From: Nannocystis punicea
GTDB lineage: Bacteria > Myxococcota_A > Polyangia > Nannocystales > Nannocystaceae
Direction: 5' to 3'
DNA length: 64,000 nucleotides
Assembly: GCF_026965555.1 (NCBI RefSeq)
Contig: NZ_CP114040.1
Location: forward strand, 6,386,001-6,450,000
Positions 33,340 to 41,015 of this stretch are shown here, one piece after another; within the stretch, counting starts at the first letter, position 1; each line of letters opens with the position of its first letter. Both the position numbers and the translations under genes were made by a program. The notes under the pieces are model-generated. The model was not told where the DNA came from. It did not search any database and saw only the letters and a list, made by a program, of their open reading frames with translations.

Positions 33340-34764
33340 GTGCACGAGGACGACGGCCTGCTCGCGATCGCCGACGCCCACGGTCCGTACCCCGTCCGTC
33401 ACGGCAATCGGGCTATCCCCTGGATCGACGGCGTCCCGTTCTACGAGCGTCTTTCCGCCGCGATCGCGGCCGCGCGGTCGCGCCTGTGGGCCATCGTCTC
33501 GTTCATCGAGCCCGGCTTCCGCATGCCCGACGGCGTCGCCTGGTGGGACCTGCTCGACCGGAGCCGCGCCCGCGGCCTCGACGTACGGGTGCTGTTCTGG
33601 CGCAACCCGCGGTTCTCGAGCACCCGGCACGTCTTCCTCGGCGGCCCGGCCGAGCGCGAGTTCCTCGCCGCGCGCGGCGCCGCCTGGGCTGCCCGTTGGG
33701 ACAGCTCCGCCGAGCCCGCCCATTGTCACCACCAGAAGGCCTTCGTCCTCGACGCCGGCGAGCCCGACGCGCTCGCCTTCATCGGCGGCATGGTCCTCAG
33801 CAACGCCACCCTCGCCCGCCCCGGTCATCGCCGCGGCCCACACAAGCACGACGCCTTCCTCGAATTGCAGGGCCCCGTCGTCGCCGACGCCGAGCACAAC
33901 TTCGTCCAGCGGTGGAACCTCGCCCGCCGCGACCCCGACGCCCCGCCGTGGCCCGACGACTCGCGCGCCGGCCCGCTCCCGTGGCCCGCTCGCCTGCCGC
34001 CCGAGCGCGGCGACGTCGCAGTCCAGCTCGCGCGCAGCCTCGCCCCGGGCTACTACCGCGGCCCGACCCCCGTCGTCGGCGCCGGCGAGTTCGACAGCGA
34101 CGCCGGCGAGGCCACCGTCCTCGCGCATTACCTCGCCGCGATCGCGGCCGCCAGGCGCACGATCTACATCGAGAACCAGCACCCCGGCCAGCACGCAGTC
34201 CTGCGAGCTCTGGACGCCGCGTTACGCCGGGGCGTCCGCGTCGTCATGGTCGTCCCCGCCGAGCCGATGCCCGCCATCTACCGCGCGGCCGCCGAGGTCG
34301 CCGCCCTCGCCCGCGACGGCCGCGCCGACGAGCACCGCTACGGCCCCACGTTTAATCGATTGGCCGCCCTCGCCGATCACCCCGGCTTCACCCTCGCCGC
34401 CCTCGCCCGCAGCGACGCGGACGGCCACCGCGAGATCTACACCCACGCCAAGCTGTGCATCGTCGACGGCGCCTGGGCCACTCTCGGCTCGGCCAACCTC
34501 GTCGACCTCAGCCTCGAGCGCGACCACACCGAGCTCAACGCCGCCTGGTGGGGCCGGGCCCATTGCCTCCCGCTCCTCCTCCAGCTCGTCGCCGAGCACA
34601 CCGACGTCGTCGTCGACGACGACCTCGACGCCCTCGACCGCTTCGCCGCCCACGCCCGCGCCAGCCGCGACAGCCTGCTCCGCGGCGGCCCGCTCCTCGC
34701 CGGCTGCTACGCCCTCGATCCCGCCACCTACGCCCTGCGCCCCCCGCTCACGCAGGGGCGGTGA
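33340..34764 (+). CDS. Phospholipase D-family protein with two HKD motifs
   Basis: 474 residues from GTG 33340; an in-frame ATG at 33289 would add 17 residues. Two phospholipase-D catalytic motifs are present: H131-x-K133-x4-D138 (HQKAFVLD) and H369-x-K371-x4-D376 (HAKLCIVDG), the second followed by GSANL. The layout (AAIAAARSRLWAIVSFIEPGF in half one, AAIAAARRTIYIENQHPGQ in half two) is that of bacterial PLD/cardiolipin-synthase-like enzymes, which transfer or hydrolyse phosphatidyl groups by a phospho-His intermediate. No signal or membrane helix is evident. Possible substrates are phospholipids or nucleic acid backbones; the general PLD call is firm and the substrate is not. It is divergent from the DLH-like gene. 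Confidence 0.88.
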   Translation: MHEDDGLLAIADAHGPYPVRHGNRAIPWIDGVPFYERLSAAIAAARSRLWAIVSFIEPGFRMPDGVAWWDLLDRSRARGLDVRVLFWRNPRFSSTRHVFLGGPAEREFLAARGAAWAARWDSSAEPAHCHHQKAFVLDAGEPDALAFIGGMVLSNATLARPGHRRGPHKHDAFLELQGPVVADAEHNFVQRWNLARRDPDAPPWPDDSRAGPLPWPARLPPERGDVAVQLARSLAPGYYRGPTPVVGAGEFDSDAGEATVLAHYLAAIAAARRTIYIENQHPGQHAVLRALDAALRRGVRVVMVVPAEPMPAIYRAAAEVAALARDGRADEHRYGPTFNRLAALADHPGFTLAALARSDADGHREIYTHAKLCIVDGAWATLGSANLVDLSLERDHTELNAAWWGRAHCLPLLLQLVAEHTDVVVDDDLDALDRFAAHARASRDSLLRGGPLLAGCYALDPATYALRPPLTQGR

Positions 34765-35178
34765 TTTCACCGTCTCGGGACATGCCTCCTCGGAGGAGGT
34801 CGCAGCAGACGTCGATTCGACACGCCTTGTGGACATGTTCATCAGGACATGTCCTTTTCACCTCGTCGAGGAGGCCGCGGCGCGACGCTCCTCGTACTCG
34901 CCGCATACCGCATTGAGGTCGGTCTCATGTCCCCCACATTCGACATACCCTTTGGCCATGTTCGATGAGGTCGCCGCGCCCGTCGTCGCTCGCGGGGCGC
35001 GAGAGCGCCGAGCCGACGGAGATGTCGATGAGGTCACCACGGACCGCGGCTCGCGGCGCGCTCGCACGTCGACCCGCGAATGACGTCGATGCGGGTAGCG
35101 ACTCGCCATCGCGGCTCGCGGCACACAGCGCGCCTTCGCCGGCTCGCGGCACGCCACCGCCTCGAGCCGGCCAAGGCG
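34765..35178. repeat. Gap with 14-bp CATG units and short GC-rich repeats
   Basis: 414 bp without a supported gene. CATG at 34781, then 34834 and 34848 (14 bp apart), and a CACG-type unit near 34821 belong to the 14-bp family, starting behind the PLD stop. Further on, CGGCTCGCGGC recurs at about 35047, 35112 and 35139, and GACCTCATCGA-like segments (minus strand) recur near 34967 and 35030; these may be decayed 3'-end repeats of the gene ending at 35179. A 33-codon minus-strand frame (34858-34956, two Cys) lacks a ribosome site and is not called. Confidence 0.55.
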
Positions 35179-36021
35179 TCAGCGCCGGCGCTTCGCTTCG
35201 ATCGGCGTCATGCGCCCGGTCGCGGCGTCGATGCGCAGGCGGCGATTCAGCGCCGAGTTCACCAGCCAGCCCTCCCAGCCGCCCTCGACCGCGCGCAGGC
35301 ACAGGGCGCTGCGCGGCGGCTCGACGCAGCGGCCGAGGTCGAGCAGGCGCTGCTCGGCGCCCTCGCGATCCACCGGCCCGGCGACTGCGTGACCACCGAG
35401 GCGCTCGAGGTACGCCGCGAGCTCGGGCGCCCCGATCTCCCGGGCCTGCGGCGCCCACCCGGCCGCGCGTCGCAGCCTCGCCTCGAGCCCCTCGCCGTGA
35501 TACGCCGCCTGCCAGCAGCTGTCGCGCGCGTGGTGGGCGACGATGTCGACGAGAACCTGGCGCTTGGGCACACGACGCTCCGCGGCGGTCGCCAGCAGCG
35601 TCGGCACGAGCTCATCGCTCATCAGCAGCAGGTCCTCGTCCTGGCTCATCAAGTACCAGCGCGGCTGCCAGGCCCAGCGCCGGGCCAGCCCCGCGCGGAC
35701 CCGTCCGCAGTTCTCCTCCGTCCGGTACGGCTGGACGAACCCGGCCGCCGCGAACGCGTCCCACAGGCGCCGGACCGCGTCGTCGACGTCGCTGGCGATC
35801 CGCGGCGGCTCCCCTGCCAGCTCGGCCCACCGCTCCGGCGACAGCGCCCCGTGACGATAGGCCCGCAGCAGCCTGCGGGCCAGCTGCAGGCCCTCGCCGT
35901 CCGGGAGCTCGCGCAGCCGCTCCACCCACGCAACGACGCTGCGCTCGTCGTCGTGCCACCCCACGGACGACAGGACCTCGACCAGGCGCGCGAACTCGGC
36001 CCGCTGTCGTGCACGAGACAC
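35179..36021 (-). CDS. Conserved-looking cytoplasmic protein of unknown function
   Basis: 280 residues from GTG 36021. No signal peptide or membrane segment. The protein is mainly helical in the first 200 residues (FARLVEVLSSVGWHDDERSV, LARRLLRAYRHGALSPERWA, DDAVRRLWDAFAAAGFV) with aromatic-rich RRWAWQPRWYLM and a His-rich VDIVAHHARDSCWQAAYHGEG. The end has a strand pair and a basic tail (NSALNRRLRIDAATGRMTP, then EAKRRR). I do not recognise the family. Codon use is like that of its neighbours, and all synonymous third positions are GC-rich, so it is likely a real gene. Confidence 0.6.
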   Translation of the reverse strand: MSRARQRAEFARLVEVLSSVGWHDDERSVVAWVERLRELPDGEGLQLARRLLRAYRHGALSPERWAELAGEPPRIASDVDDAVRRLWDAFAAAGFVQPYRTEENCGRVRAGLARRWAWQPRWYLMSQDEDLLLMSDELVPTLLATAAERRVPKRQVLVDIVAHHARDSCWQAAYHGEGLEARLRRAAGWAPQAREIGAPELAAYLERLGGHAVAGPVDREGAEQRLLDLGRCVEPPRSALCLRAVEGGWEGWLVNSALNRRLRIDAATGRMTPIEAKRRR

Positions 36022-36089
36022 CCGCCCACGGTACTACGGAGCGCGGCGCCACGCGACCGCACGTCCATGCCCGGGCCGCGGAGCCACGA

Positions 36090-36131
36090 CATGTCCCTCA
36101 AGACATCTTGCGCCCGCCATCAAGCCCCGCG
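36090..36131. repeat. 14-bp CATG repeat, three units
   Basis: CATG at 36090, CATC at 36104 and CATC at 36118, steps of 14 bp. It runs up to the stop codon of the CYTH gene (36134-36136) in the 112-bp gap. Confidence 0.65.
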
Positions 36132-36133
36132 CC

Positions 36134-36871
36134 TCAGCGCTGCGACGCCGCCACCAGCGACGTCAGCGCAGTGCGCGTCTTCGGCTCCGGCGCCGCGTGG
36201 ACCGCGATCCCGAGCTCGGCGAGGAACCCGGCGAACCCGGCCGTCGCCGACGCTGCCGCCGCCGGATCGGCCTTGATCGACAGCTCGAGCAGCGATCGAC
36301 CGTCCGGCATCCGCCACGCCTCCGCGCACAGGCGGTGCGGCAGCCCCGGGTGGCGCACATACCACTTGCGCGCGTGCACCGGCCCGAGCGACAGGAGCTC
36401 CGACAGCTCCACGGGCGTCGGCGCCAGCTCGCGCAGGAACGCCTCCTGCGCCTGCGAGAACAGCTTCGCCACCGCACGCTCGCCGCGCGCCACCGCGTCG
36501 ATCTCGTCGCGCCCCTGCCTCACCGTGAACGAAGCCGAGCGGATCACCGCCGAGCCGACGATGTCGGCCTCGAGCTTGAACCCGGGCACCCCGCGCCAGC
36601 GCTCGACGCGACCCGGGTCGACCGGGCGGATCTTCACCGTCGAGTCGTCGGGTTCGCCCTTCGCCGCGCGCGCCCGCAGCACCACCCCGCAGCCGTGCAG
36701 ATCGAGCCCGGGCGTGTCGTAGAAGAACAGGCGCCGCCACAGCGCCTCCTGCGGCCGCAGCTCGAGCACCGACAGCGCCCGCGCGTGGGCGTGCGCCGCC
36801 ACCGTCTGCTTGACCTCGATCGCCTCGATCCCCGCGGTGGCCCGCGCCATCGTCCCTGGAGCTGCGTCCAT
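36134..36871 (-). CDS. CYTH-like domain protein
   Basis: 245 residues from ATG 36871, chosen because GGAG lies 6 bp upstream; ATG 36850 is an alternative. The region IEVKQTVAAHAHARALSVL followed by RRLFFYDTPGLDLHGCGVVLRARA and STVKIRPVD follows the CYTH fold (basic and acidic residues lining a tunnel that binds triphosphates with Mg2+). The first Glu of the usual E-x-E-x-K is shifted by one, which weakens the assignment of catalysis. CYTH proteins include class IV adenylate cyclases, thiamine triphosphatases and inorganic triphosphatases; which applies cannot be told. Cytoplasmic. It lies 455 bp downstream of the secreted protein gene at 37327. Confidence 0.65.
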   Translation of the reverse strand: MDAAPGTMARATAGIEAIEVKQTVAAHAHARALSVLELRPQEALWRRLFFYDTPGLDLHGCGVVLRARAAKGEPDDSTVKIRPVDPGRVERWRGVPGFKLEADIVGSAVIRSASFTVRQGRDEIDAVARGERAVAKLFSQAQEAFLRELAPTPVELSELLSLGPVHARKWYVRHPGLPHRLCAEAWRMPDGRSLLELSIKADPAAAASATAGFAGFLAELGIAVHAAPEPKTRTALTSLVAASQR

Positions 36872-37326
36872 TCGCATCTCCAGACCGTGGTCCGGCGGCG
36901 CAGCCGCGATTGCGACCCCGATCACGCCGGCCGTCCGCCCGCCGCCCGCGCCGCGTCGATTGGCACGACATGTCCCCGAGGACATGCACACAACACCCAC
37001 CCGCATCACCTGCGCACGCGCCGCGGCCGGCCTGCGGACCAACCCGACGAATTCGAGCCCATCCCGGCGCGGCCCCGCGCCTCGAAGCGCGATCCGGGGG
37101 ATCGTATCCGCCTCCCGCGTGCCCGCTTCGAAGCCGGGCGACGCGGTGGATCCGGACCTGGAGGCCGGTCGCTGTCACGGGGTGTTCGGCCGCCGGCTCG
37201 CGGATCCTGGGCGAGATCCAGCGGCCCTCGAGCGAGCGCCGACGAGGTGCCGCCTCCATCGCTGCGGCACCACGCGACGCGCCTCGATTCCACGGCGCAC
37301 CCGGTTCGCAGCATCATGAGCGCGTC
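36872..37326. other. 455-bp gap between minus-strand genes
   Basis: No gene supported. It contains a two-unit 14-bp CATG element (36969-36996). Segments of the type CTTCGAAGC and GATCCGG recur around 37078-37160 and may be old 3'-end repeats of the gene ending at 37327, but the likeness is weak. No clear promoter for the CYTH gene was seen. Confidence 0.4.
36969..36996. repeat. 14-bp CATG repeat, two units
   Basis: CATG at 36969 and 36983. The first unit is the perfect family form CATGTCC-CCGA-GGACATG, a 7-bp stem with a CCGA loop. Confidence 0.65.
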
Positions 37327-39138
37327 TCAGCGCTGCACGCCCGGCTTCACCGCCCCCGGCTTCACGCTGGGCACCGTCTGGCTCGGGTTCAGCTTGCTCG
37401 CGCGGGCCGTGTTGACCTTCTGGACCAGATCCTTGCCGAAGTTCGTCTTGGCGAACGCGTCGCCGTTGGTGATCTCGATGACGTGCTCCGAGCCCGGCTT
37501 GCGCATCACTCCGCATTGTGGGCACTTGCTCGGGTCGAGCATGTCCTTCAGCTCCTTCAGCTTGTTGGGGGCCATCCCCGCGCCGCCGCCGCCCCCGCCG
37601 CACTTGCCTGCCCCGCCGAAGATCACCTGGGCGTTGCCGCCCTCGAGCTTCAGCGGATCGAGGGTCGAGTCGAACACCAGGCTCTTGCCGGCCGCGCTGA
37701 GCTCGAAGAAGCGCTCCTTCGCCGCCACCAGGTGGCTCGCCACCGCCCCGCCGGTCTCGAGCTCGACCACCGCCGCGGTGGGCAGCCCGCCGATCTCGAA
37801 CTTGCACGCGTACCAGTCCGCCTCGGCGACCAGGTTGCCCTTCCACGTCAGCGAGCCCGTCGACTTCCACGACGGCAGGTTGTCGGCAGTCGCCCCGAGC
37901 ACCGAGCGAGGATTCGCGCCGAGGTACACCTGACGAGCGATGCCGTCGGCGCCGAGCACCGCCGAGCACGCCTGACCGACCTTCGCCTGCAGGTCCTGGT
38001 TCGCGTCCACCAGCCCGAGCGGGATCGTCGCCCCCTTGAGCGGCCCGCCGTTGACCTTCGCGTACTCGCAGGTCTTCTTCGGCATCCGCACCGACCCGTA
38101 CACCTTCCCGCCCGCGGATGCGCCCGTCATGCGGACCACCGCCGACGCCGCCAGCCCGCCGTCGGGCGTCACGGTGTGCACCTCGATCGACGCCCCGAGC
38201 TGCCCGAGCAATTGCCCCACGGTCTTGTTCACCCCCTTGATCGGCTTGTTCAGCAGCTTGTCCTTGATGTCGTTGACCTGATTCACGTACGGCTCGATGT
38301 AATCGTTGACCATGTCCTCGAGCCCGCGCGTCGCCTGGGCGAACAGCTTCTCGACGCGGTCGTAGAACACCCCGCTGACCTTCTTCTCGGCGATGTCGGC
38401 CGCCTCGTCGCCGAGGATCGCCAGGATCGGCCCCAGGATCGGCCCGCCGACCAGCAGGCCCACCGGCGACAGGCCGATGATCGTGCCCCACTTCATCCCC
38501 AGGCCCACCGCGGTGCCGTTGAGCTCGAGGTCGATGTTCTTGTCGTCGAGCGAGAACTCGAGCTGGACCGGCTTCGGATCGATCTTCGGCCACAGGCCGA
38601 CCTCGACCGAGGCCTTCACGCCGATGACCACGAACACGTCGACCGGCACGTCGACGCTGTCGAACCACGTCTCCGCGTGGACATCGGCGTGCACCGACAC
38701 CTTCGCCTGCGCGCTCAGCTCGACCTTGACCCGCGCGTCGCCCGACGGCCCGATCTTCGTCACCACCGGCTGGTTCTTCTTCGTGAACTTGAAGGTCGGC
38801 CGGATCCGGATGCTCCACGTCACGTCGGGGCACGGGTCCGTACACACCACGGTGTCGCCGATCTTGTTCGGCACCATCTCGTCGAGCTTGTCGCCGATCA
38901 GCTTCTCGAGCTGGTCGTAGGGGATCTCGAAGTCCTGGTAGAACAGCGGCGCGCCGTAGCTCTCGATCGAATCGAGGCGCGTCGCCAGCGGGTTGTGGAA
39001 GTCGACCGGGGCCTGCACGTGGATCCGGACCGTCTTGCCGGCCGCTTCCGCTTCCGCGGGCGCGAGGGCGAACAGGCCGGACACCGCGAGCGCAGCGGCG
39101 CACGGCAGGACGAACGATGGACGGGTCGTATTGCGCAT
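37327..39138 (-). CDS. Large secreted protein of unknown function
   Basis: 603 residues from ATG 39138, with AGAGGAA about 7 bp upstream. A signal peptide (FVLPCAAALAVSGLFALAPAEAEA) is cleaved before AGKTVRIHV. The N-terminal 230 residues are beta-rich and charged (VTWSIRIRPTFKF, VKVELSAQAKVSVHADVHAE, ASVEVGLWPKIDPKPV). A Gly/Leu/Ile-rich stretch follows (GTIIGLSPVGLLVGGPILG, about 225-250) and then an amphipathic helical section (VEKLFAQATRGLEDMV, NDIKDKLLNKPIKG). The C-terminal part has Cys pairs, including KCPQCGVM near the end, and a Gly run. The hydrophobic-then-amphipathic centre recalls lipid-binding or pore-related proteins, but I recognise no family. Confidence 0.75.
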   Translation of the reverse strand: MRNTTRPSFVLPCAAALAVSGLFALAPAEAEAAGKTVRIHVQAPVDFHNPLATRLDSIESYGAPLFYQDFEIPYDQLEKLIGDKLDEMVPNKIGDTVVCTDPCPDVTWSIRIRPTFKFTKKNQPVVTKIGPSGDARVKVELSAQAKVSVHADVHAETWFDSVDVPVDVFVVIGVKASVEVGLWPKIDPKPVQLEFSLDDKNIDLELNGTAVGLGMKWGTIIGLSPVGLLVGGPILGPILAILGDEAADIAEKKVSGVFYDRVEKLFAQATRGLEDMVNDYIEPYVNQVNDIKDKLLNKPIKGVNKTVGQLLGQLGASIEVHTVTPDGGLAASAVVRMTGASAGGKVYGSVRMPKKTCEYAKVNGGPLKGATIPLGLVDANQDLQAKVGQACSAVLGADGIARQVYLGANPRSVLGATADNLPSWKSTGSLTWKGNLVAEADWYACKFEIGGLPTAAVVELETGGAVASHLVAAKERFFELSAAGKSLVFDSTLDPLKLEGGNAQVIFGGAGKCGGGGGGAGMAPNKLKELKDMLDPSKCPQCGVMRKPGSEHVIEITNGDAFAKTNFGKDLVQKVNTARASKLNPSQTVPSVKPGAVKPGVQR

Positions 39139-39475
39139 ACGTTGTTCCTCTGGAGCTCGGCCGCGATCCACGAATCCGAGCGCACCGCGCCCGCGCCGGT
39201 GGCTCGCGGCGAATGACCCAAAGTGAAAGAAGGGTCCCGCTCAATTGCGAAGAAACTCGTATGTTGAGTCACGCCCTGCTGGGGGCTGCGAGCATCGCGG
39301 GCATTCCCGCCCAGCGGCCTCGGCTCTCGCCGGCGCGCGTCGTGACAGTTCATATCACATGTCCCAAAGGACATTCACGCCACATCACCCGCCGGGCCTC
39401 GACTCCCGCGCCCCCGATCGCCACCCCGATCCCGAGCGGGGCCCCCGCGATTCGCCGCCTCGCGCGACTCGCCGC
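39139..39475. other. 337-bp gap upstream of the secreted protein gene
   Basis: No gene supported. It should contain the promoter of the gene at 37327-39138, but no convincing box pair was found. Bases 39351-39385 hold a short 14-bp family element. Confidence 0.4.
39351..39385. repeat. 14-bp CATG repeat, short
   Basis: CATG at 39358 and CATT at 39372 are 14 bp apart, preceded by CATA at 39351. The core has CATGTCC-CAAA-GGACAT. Confidence 0.55.
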
Positions 39476-40348
39476 TCAGGCCGCCCCGCGCAGCACCTTG
39501 ATCAGCGCCGCGTGCTCCTCCGCCCCGTGGCCGGCGTCGATCGCCCGCCGGAACAGGCTCGCCGCGAAGCGCGGCACCTCGCCGTCGATCCCCGCCTCCC
39601 TCGCGTGCTGCACCAGCCGCGCCACGTCGCCGCCCGCGGTCGCCAGAGTGCTCTCCGGGCGATCGAAGCGCCCCGACGCGATGACCTCGCCCATGTGCCT
39701 CGCGTCCTCCGCCAGCACGCCTGACAGGCCCGCCAGCACCTCGCCGAAGCCTGCCACGCCGAGGCCCTCGACCTCGCAGATCCGGGCCCCGTGGCAGATG
39801 CCGATCCAGCGCATCGCCAGGTACGCCAGCACCGCGGCGAACAGCGCCGCCGACGACCCGAGCTCCGCGCCCATCGGCGTCAGTCCGCCCGCCAGAAGGC
39901 GCAGGGCCGCGTCCGCGCGCGCCAGCGCCGGCTCCTCGCCCGACGCCAGGATCACCGCCGACGGCCCGCCGATCTGCCGCGGCCACGCCAGGATCGCCCC
40001 GTCGACGTAGTCCGCCCCCTGCTCGCGGGCCCACGCTCCGAGCTCGCGCGCCTCCTGCGGCGTCCCCGTGCTCAGCTGGACCAGCACCCGCCCCGCCAGC
40101 CCCGCCGCCACCGCGGGGGTTTGCAGGATCTCCCGCGTCGCCGCATAGTTCGACACGCAGACGATGACGATCGGGCTCGCCGACACCGCCGCGGCCGCGC
40201 CGGGCGCGAGCGAGGCCCCCTCGTTCACCAGCGCCGCCGCCCTCGCCGCAGTGCGGTTCCAGATCGTCAGCGAAGAGCCGCCGCGCAGCAGCGCCCGCGC
40301 CAGCGCGGCGCCCATCTCCCCTGCACCGAGTATCGTCGTATCGCCCAT
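39476..40348 (-). CDS. NADPH-dependent imine-reductase/beta-hydroxyacid-dehydrogenase-like enzyme
   Basis: 290 residues from ATG 40348 (AAAGG 6 bp upstream; ATG 40354 is an alternative). The N-terminal Rossmann fold starts TILGAGEMGAALARALLRGG with the G-x-G-x-x-G motif, and IWNRTAARAAAL gives the Arg that selects NADPH. VQLSTGTPQEARELGAWARE and YVDGAILAWPRQIG follow the pattern of imine reductases. The C-terminal helical domain (LGSSAALFAAVLAYLAMRW and following) forms the dimer in this superfamily. The usual catalytic Lys of hydroxyacid dehydrogenases is not seen, which favours the imine-reductase branch. It is divergent from an HxlR regulator with a palindrome between the starts. Confidence 0.85.
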   Translation of the reverse strand: MGDTTILGAGEMGAALARALLRGGSSLTIWNRTAARAAALVNEGASLAPGAAAAVSASPIVIVCVSNYAATREILQTPAVAAGLAGRVLVQLSTGTPQEARELGAWAREQGADYVDGAILAWPRQIGGPSAVILASGEEPALARADAALRLLAGGLTPMGAELGSSAALFAAVLAYLAMRWIGICHGARICEVEGLGVAGFGEVLAGLSGVLAEDARHMGEVIASGRFDRPESTLATAGGDVARLVQHAREAGIDGEVPRFAASLFRRAIDAGHGAEEHAALIKVLRGAA

Positions 40349-40407
40349 GTCCATCCTTTCGTCGCAGTGCGACGGGCCGAACATGCGCGCCGCGGCGGGC
40401 CGCCACA

Positions 40408-40431
40408 AGTACTTACAATTACGTAAGTGCT
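40408..40431. promoter_or_regulatory. Palindromic operator between reductase and HxlR genes
   Basis: An inverted repeat with 9-bp arms (AGTACTTAC and GTAAGTGCT, one mismatch) separated by 6 AT-rich bases. It is the only AT-rich stretch in the 111-bp divergent gap. HxlR proteins are known to bind palindromes with GTAC/TTAC-type arms next to their own gene, so this is the likely site of the regulator at 40460. Confidence 0.65.
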
Positions 40432-40459
40432 CCTGCGAATCCACCCCTCGGAGGGACTC

Positions 40460-40816
40460 ATGACAAGGACGACCCAGGGCGAGACCTGCGGGCTGGGCGC
40501 GGCCCTCGACGTCATCGCCGGCAAGTGGAAGCCGACGATCGTGTGGCAGCTGCACGCGCGTCCGCTCCGCTTCGGCGAGCTGCGCCGGCTGGTGCCGGGC
40601 ATCAGCGAGAAAATCCTGTTCGAGCAGCTGCGCCAGCTCGAGGCCGACGGCGTCGTTCATCGCCGCGACCACGCCGAGGTCCCGCCGCGCGTCGAGTACT
40701 CGCTGACGCCCGCCGGGGCCGCGCTCAACACCGCCGTGCACGCGCTCGCCGAGTGGGGCACCCGCCACGGCCGGGCTGCGCGGGCCCAGGCCGCTCTGGC
40801 CGAATCGACCGGCTGA
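40460..40816 (+). CDS. HxlR-family transcriptional regulator
   Basis: 118 residues from ATG 40460, with GGAGGGA 4 bp upstream. The HxlR winged helix is complete: TCGLGAALDVIAGKWKPTIVW (with the N-terminal Cys found in redox- or aldehyde-sensing members), LRFGELRRLVPGISEKIL, LFEQLRQLEADGVVHRRDHAE and VEYSLTPAGAALNTAVHALA. These proteins act as dimers on short palindromes and mostly control a divergent oxidoreductase. The imine-reductase-like gene at 39476-40348 is the clear candidate target, together with its own gene. Confidence 0.92.
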   Translation: MTRTTQGETCGLGAALDVIAGKWKPTIVWQLHARPLRFGELRRLVPGISEKILFEQLRQLEADGVVHRRDHAEVPPRVEYSLTPAGAALNTAVHALAEWGTRHGRAARAQAALAESTG

Positions 40817-41015
40817 ACCCCGGTCTCGAGCTCGCCCTGCGACTCTGCGTTGGTGGACCGCCGCGTCCGCCCGGCGGACACCCGTGCACGTGCAACCACC
40901 GGTCGATGTTTGCACCGCTGTCATCTGTCACCGGGGACAGGATCACCGTTCGCCATGCCCCGCGGAATTATCGCCGCGGCCGGCGCTGCCCTGTTGTGAT
41001 AGAAGCGCCGCGACC

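Noticed and set aside
34858..34956. 33-codon minus-strand frame with two Cys
   Set aside because: No ribosome binding site, no homology visible, and it overlaps repeats; too short to support.
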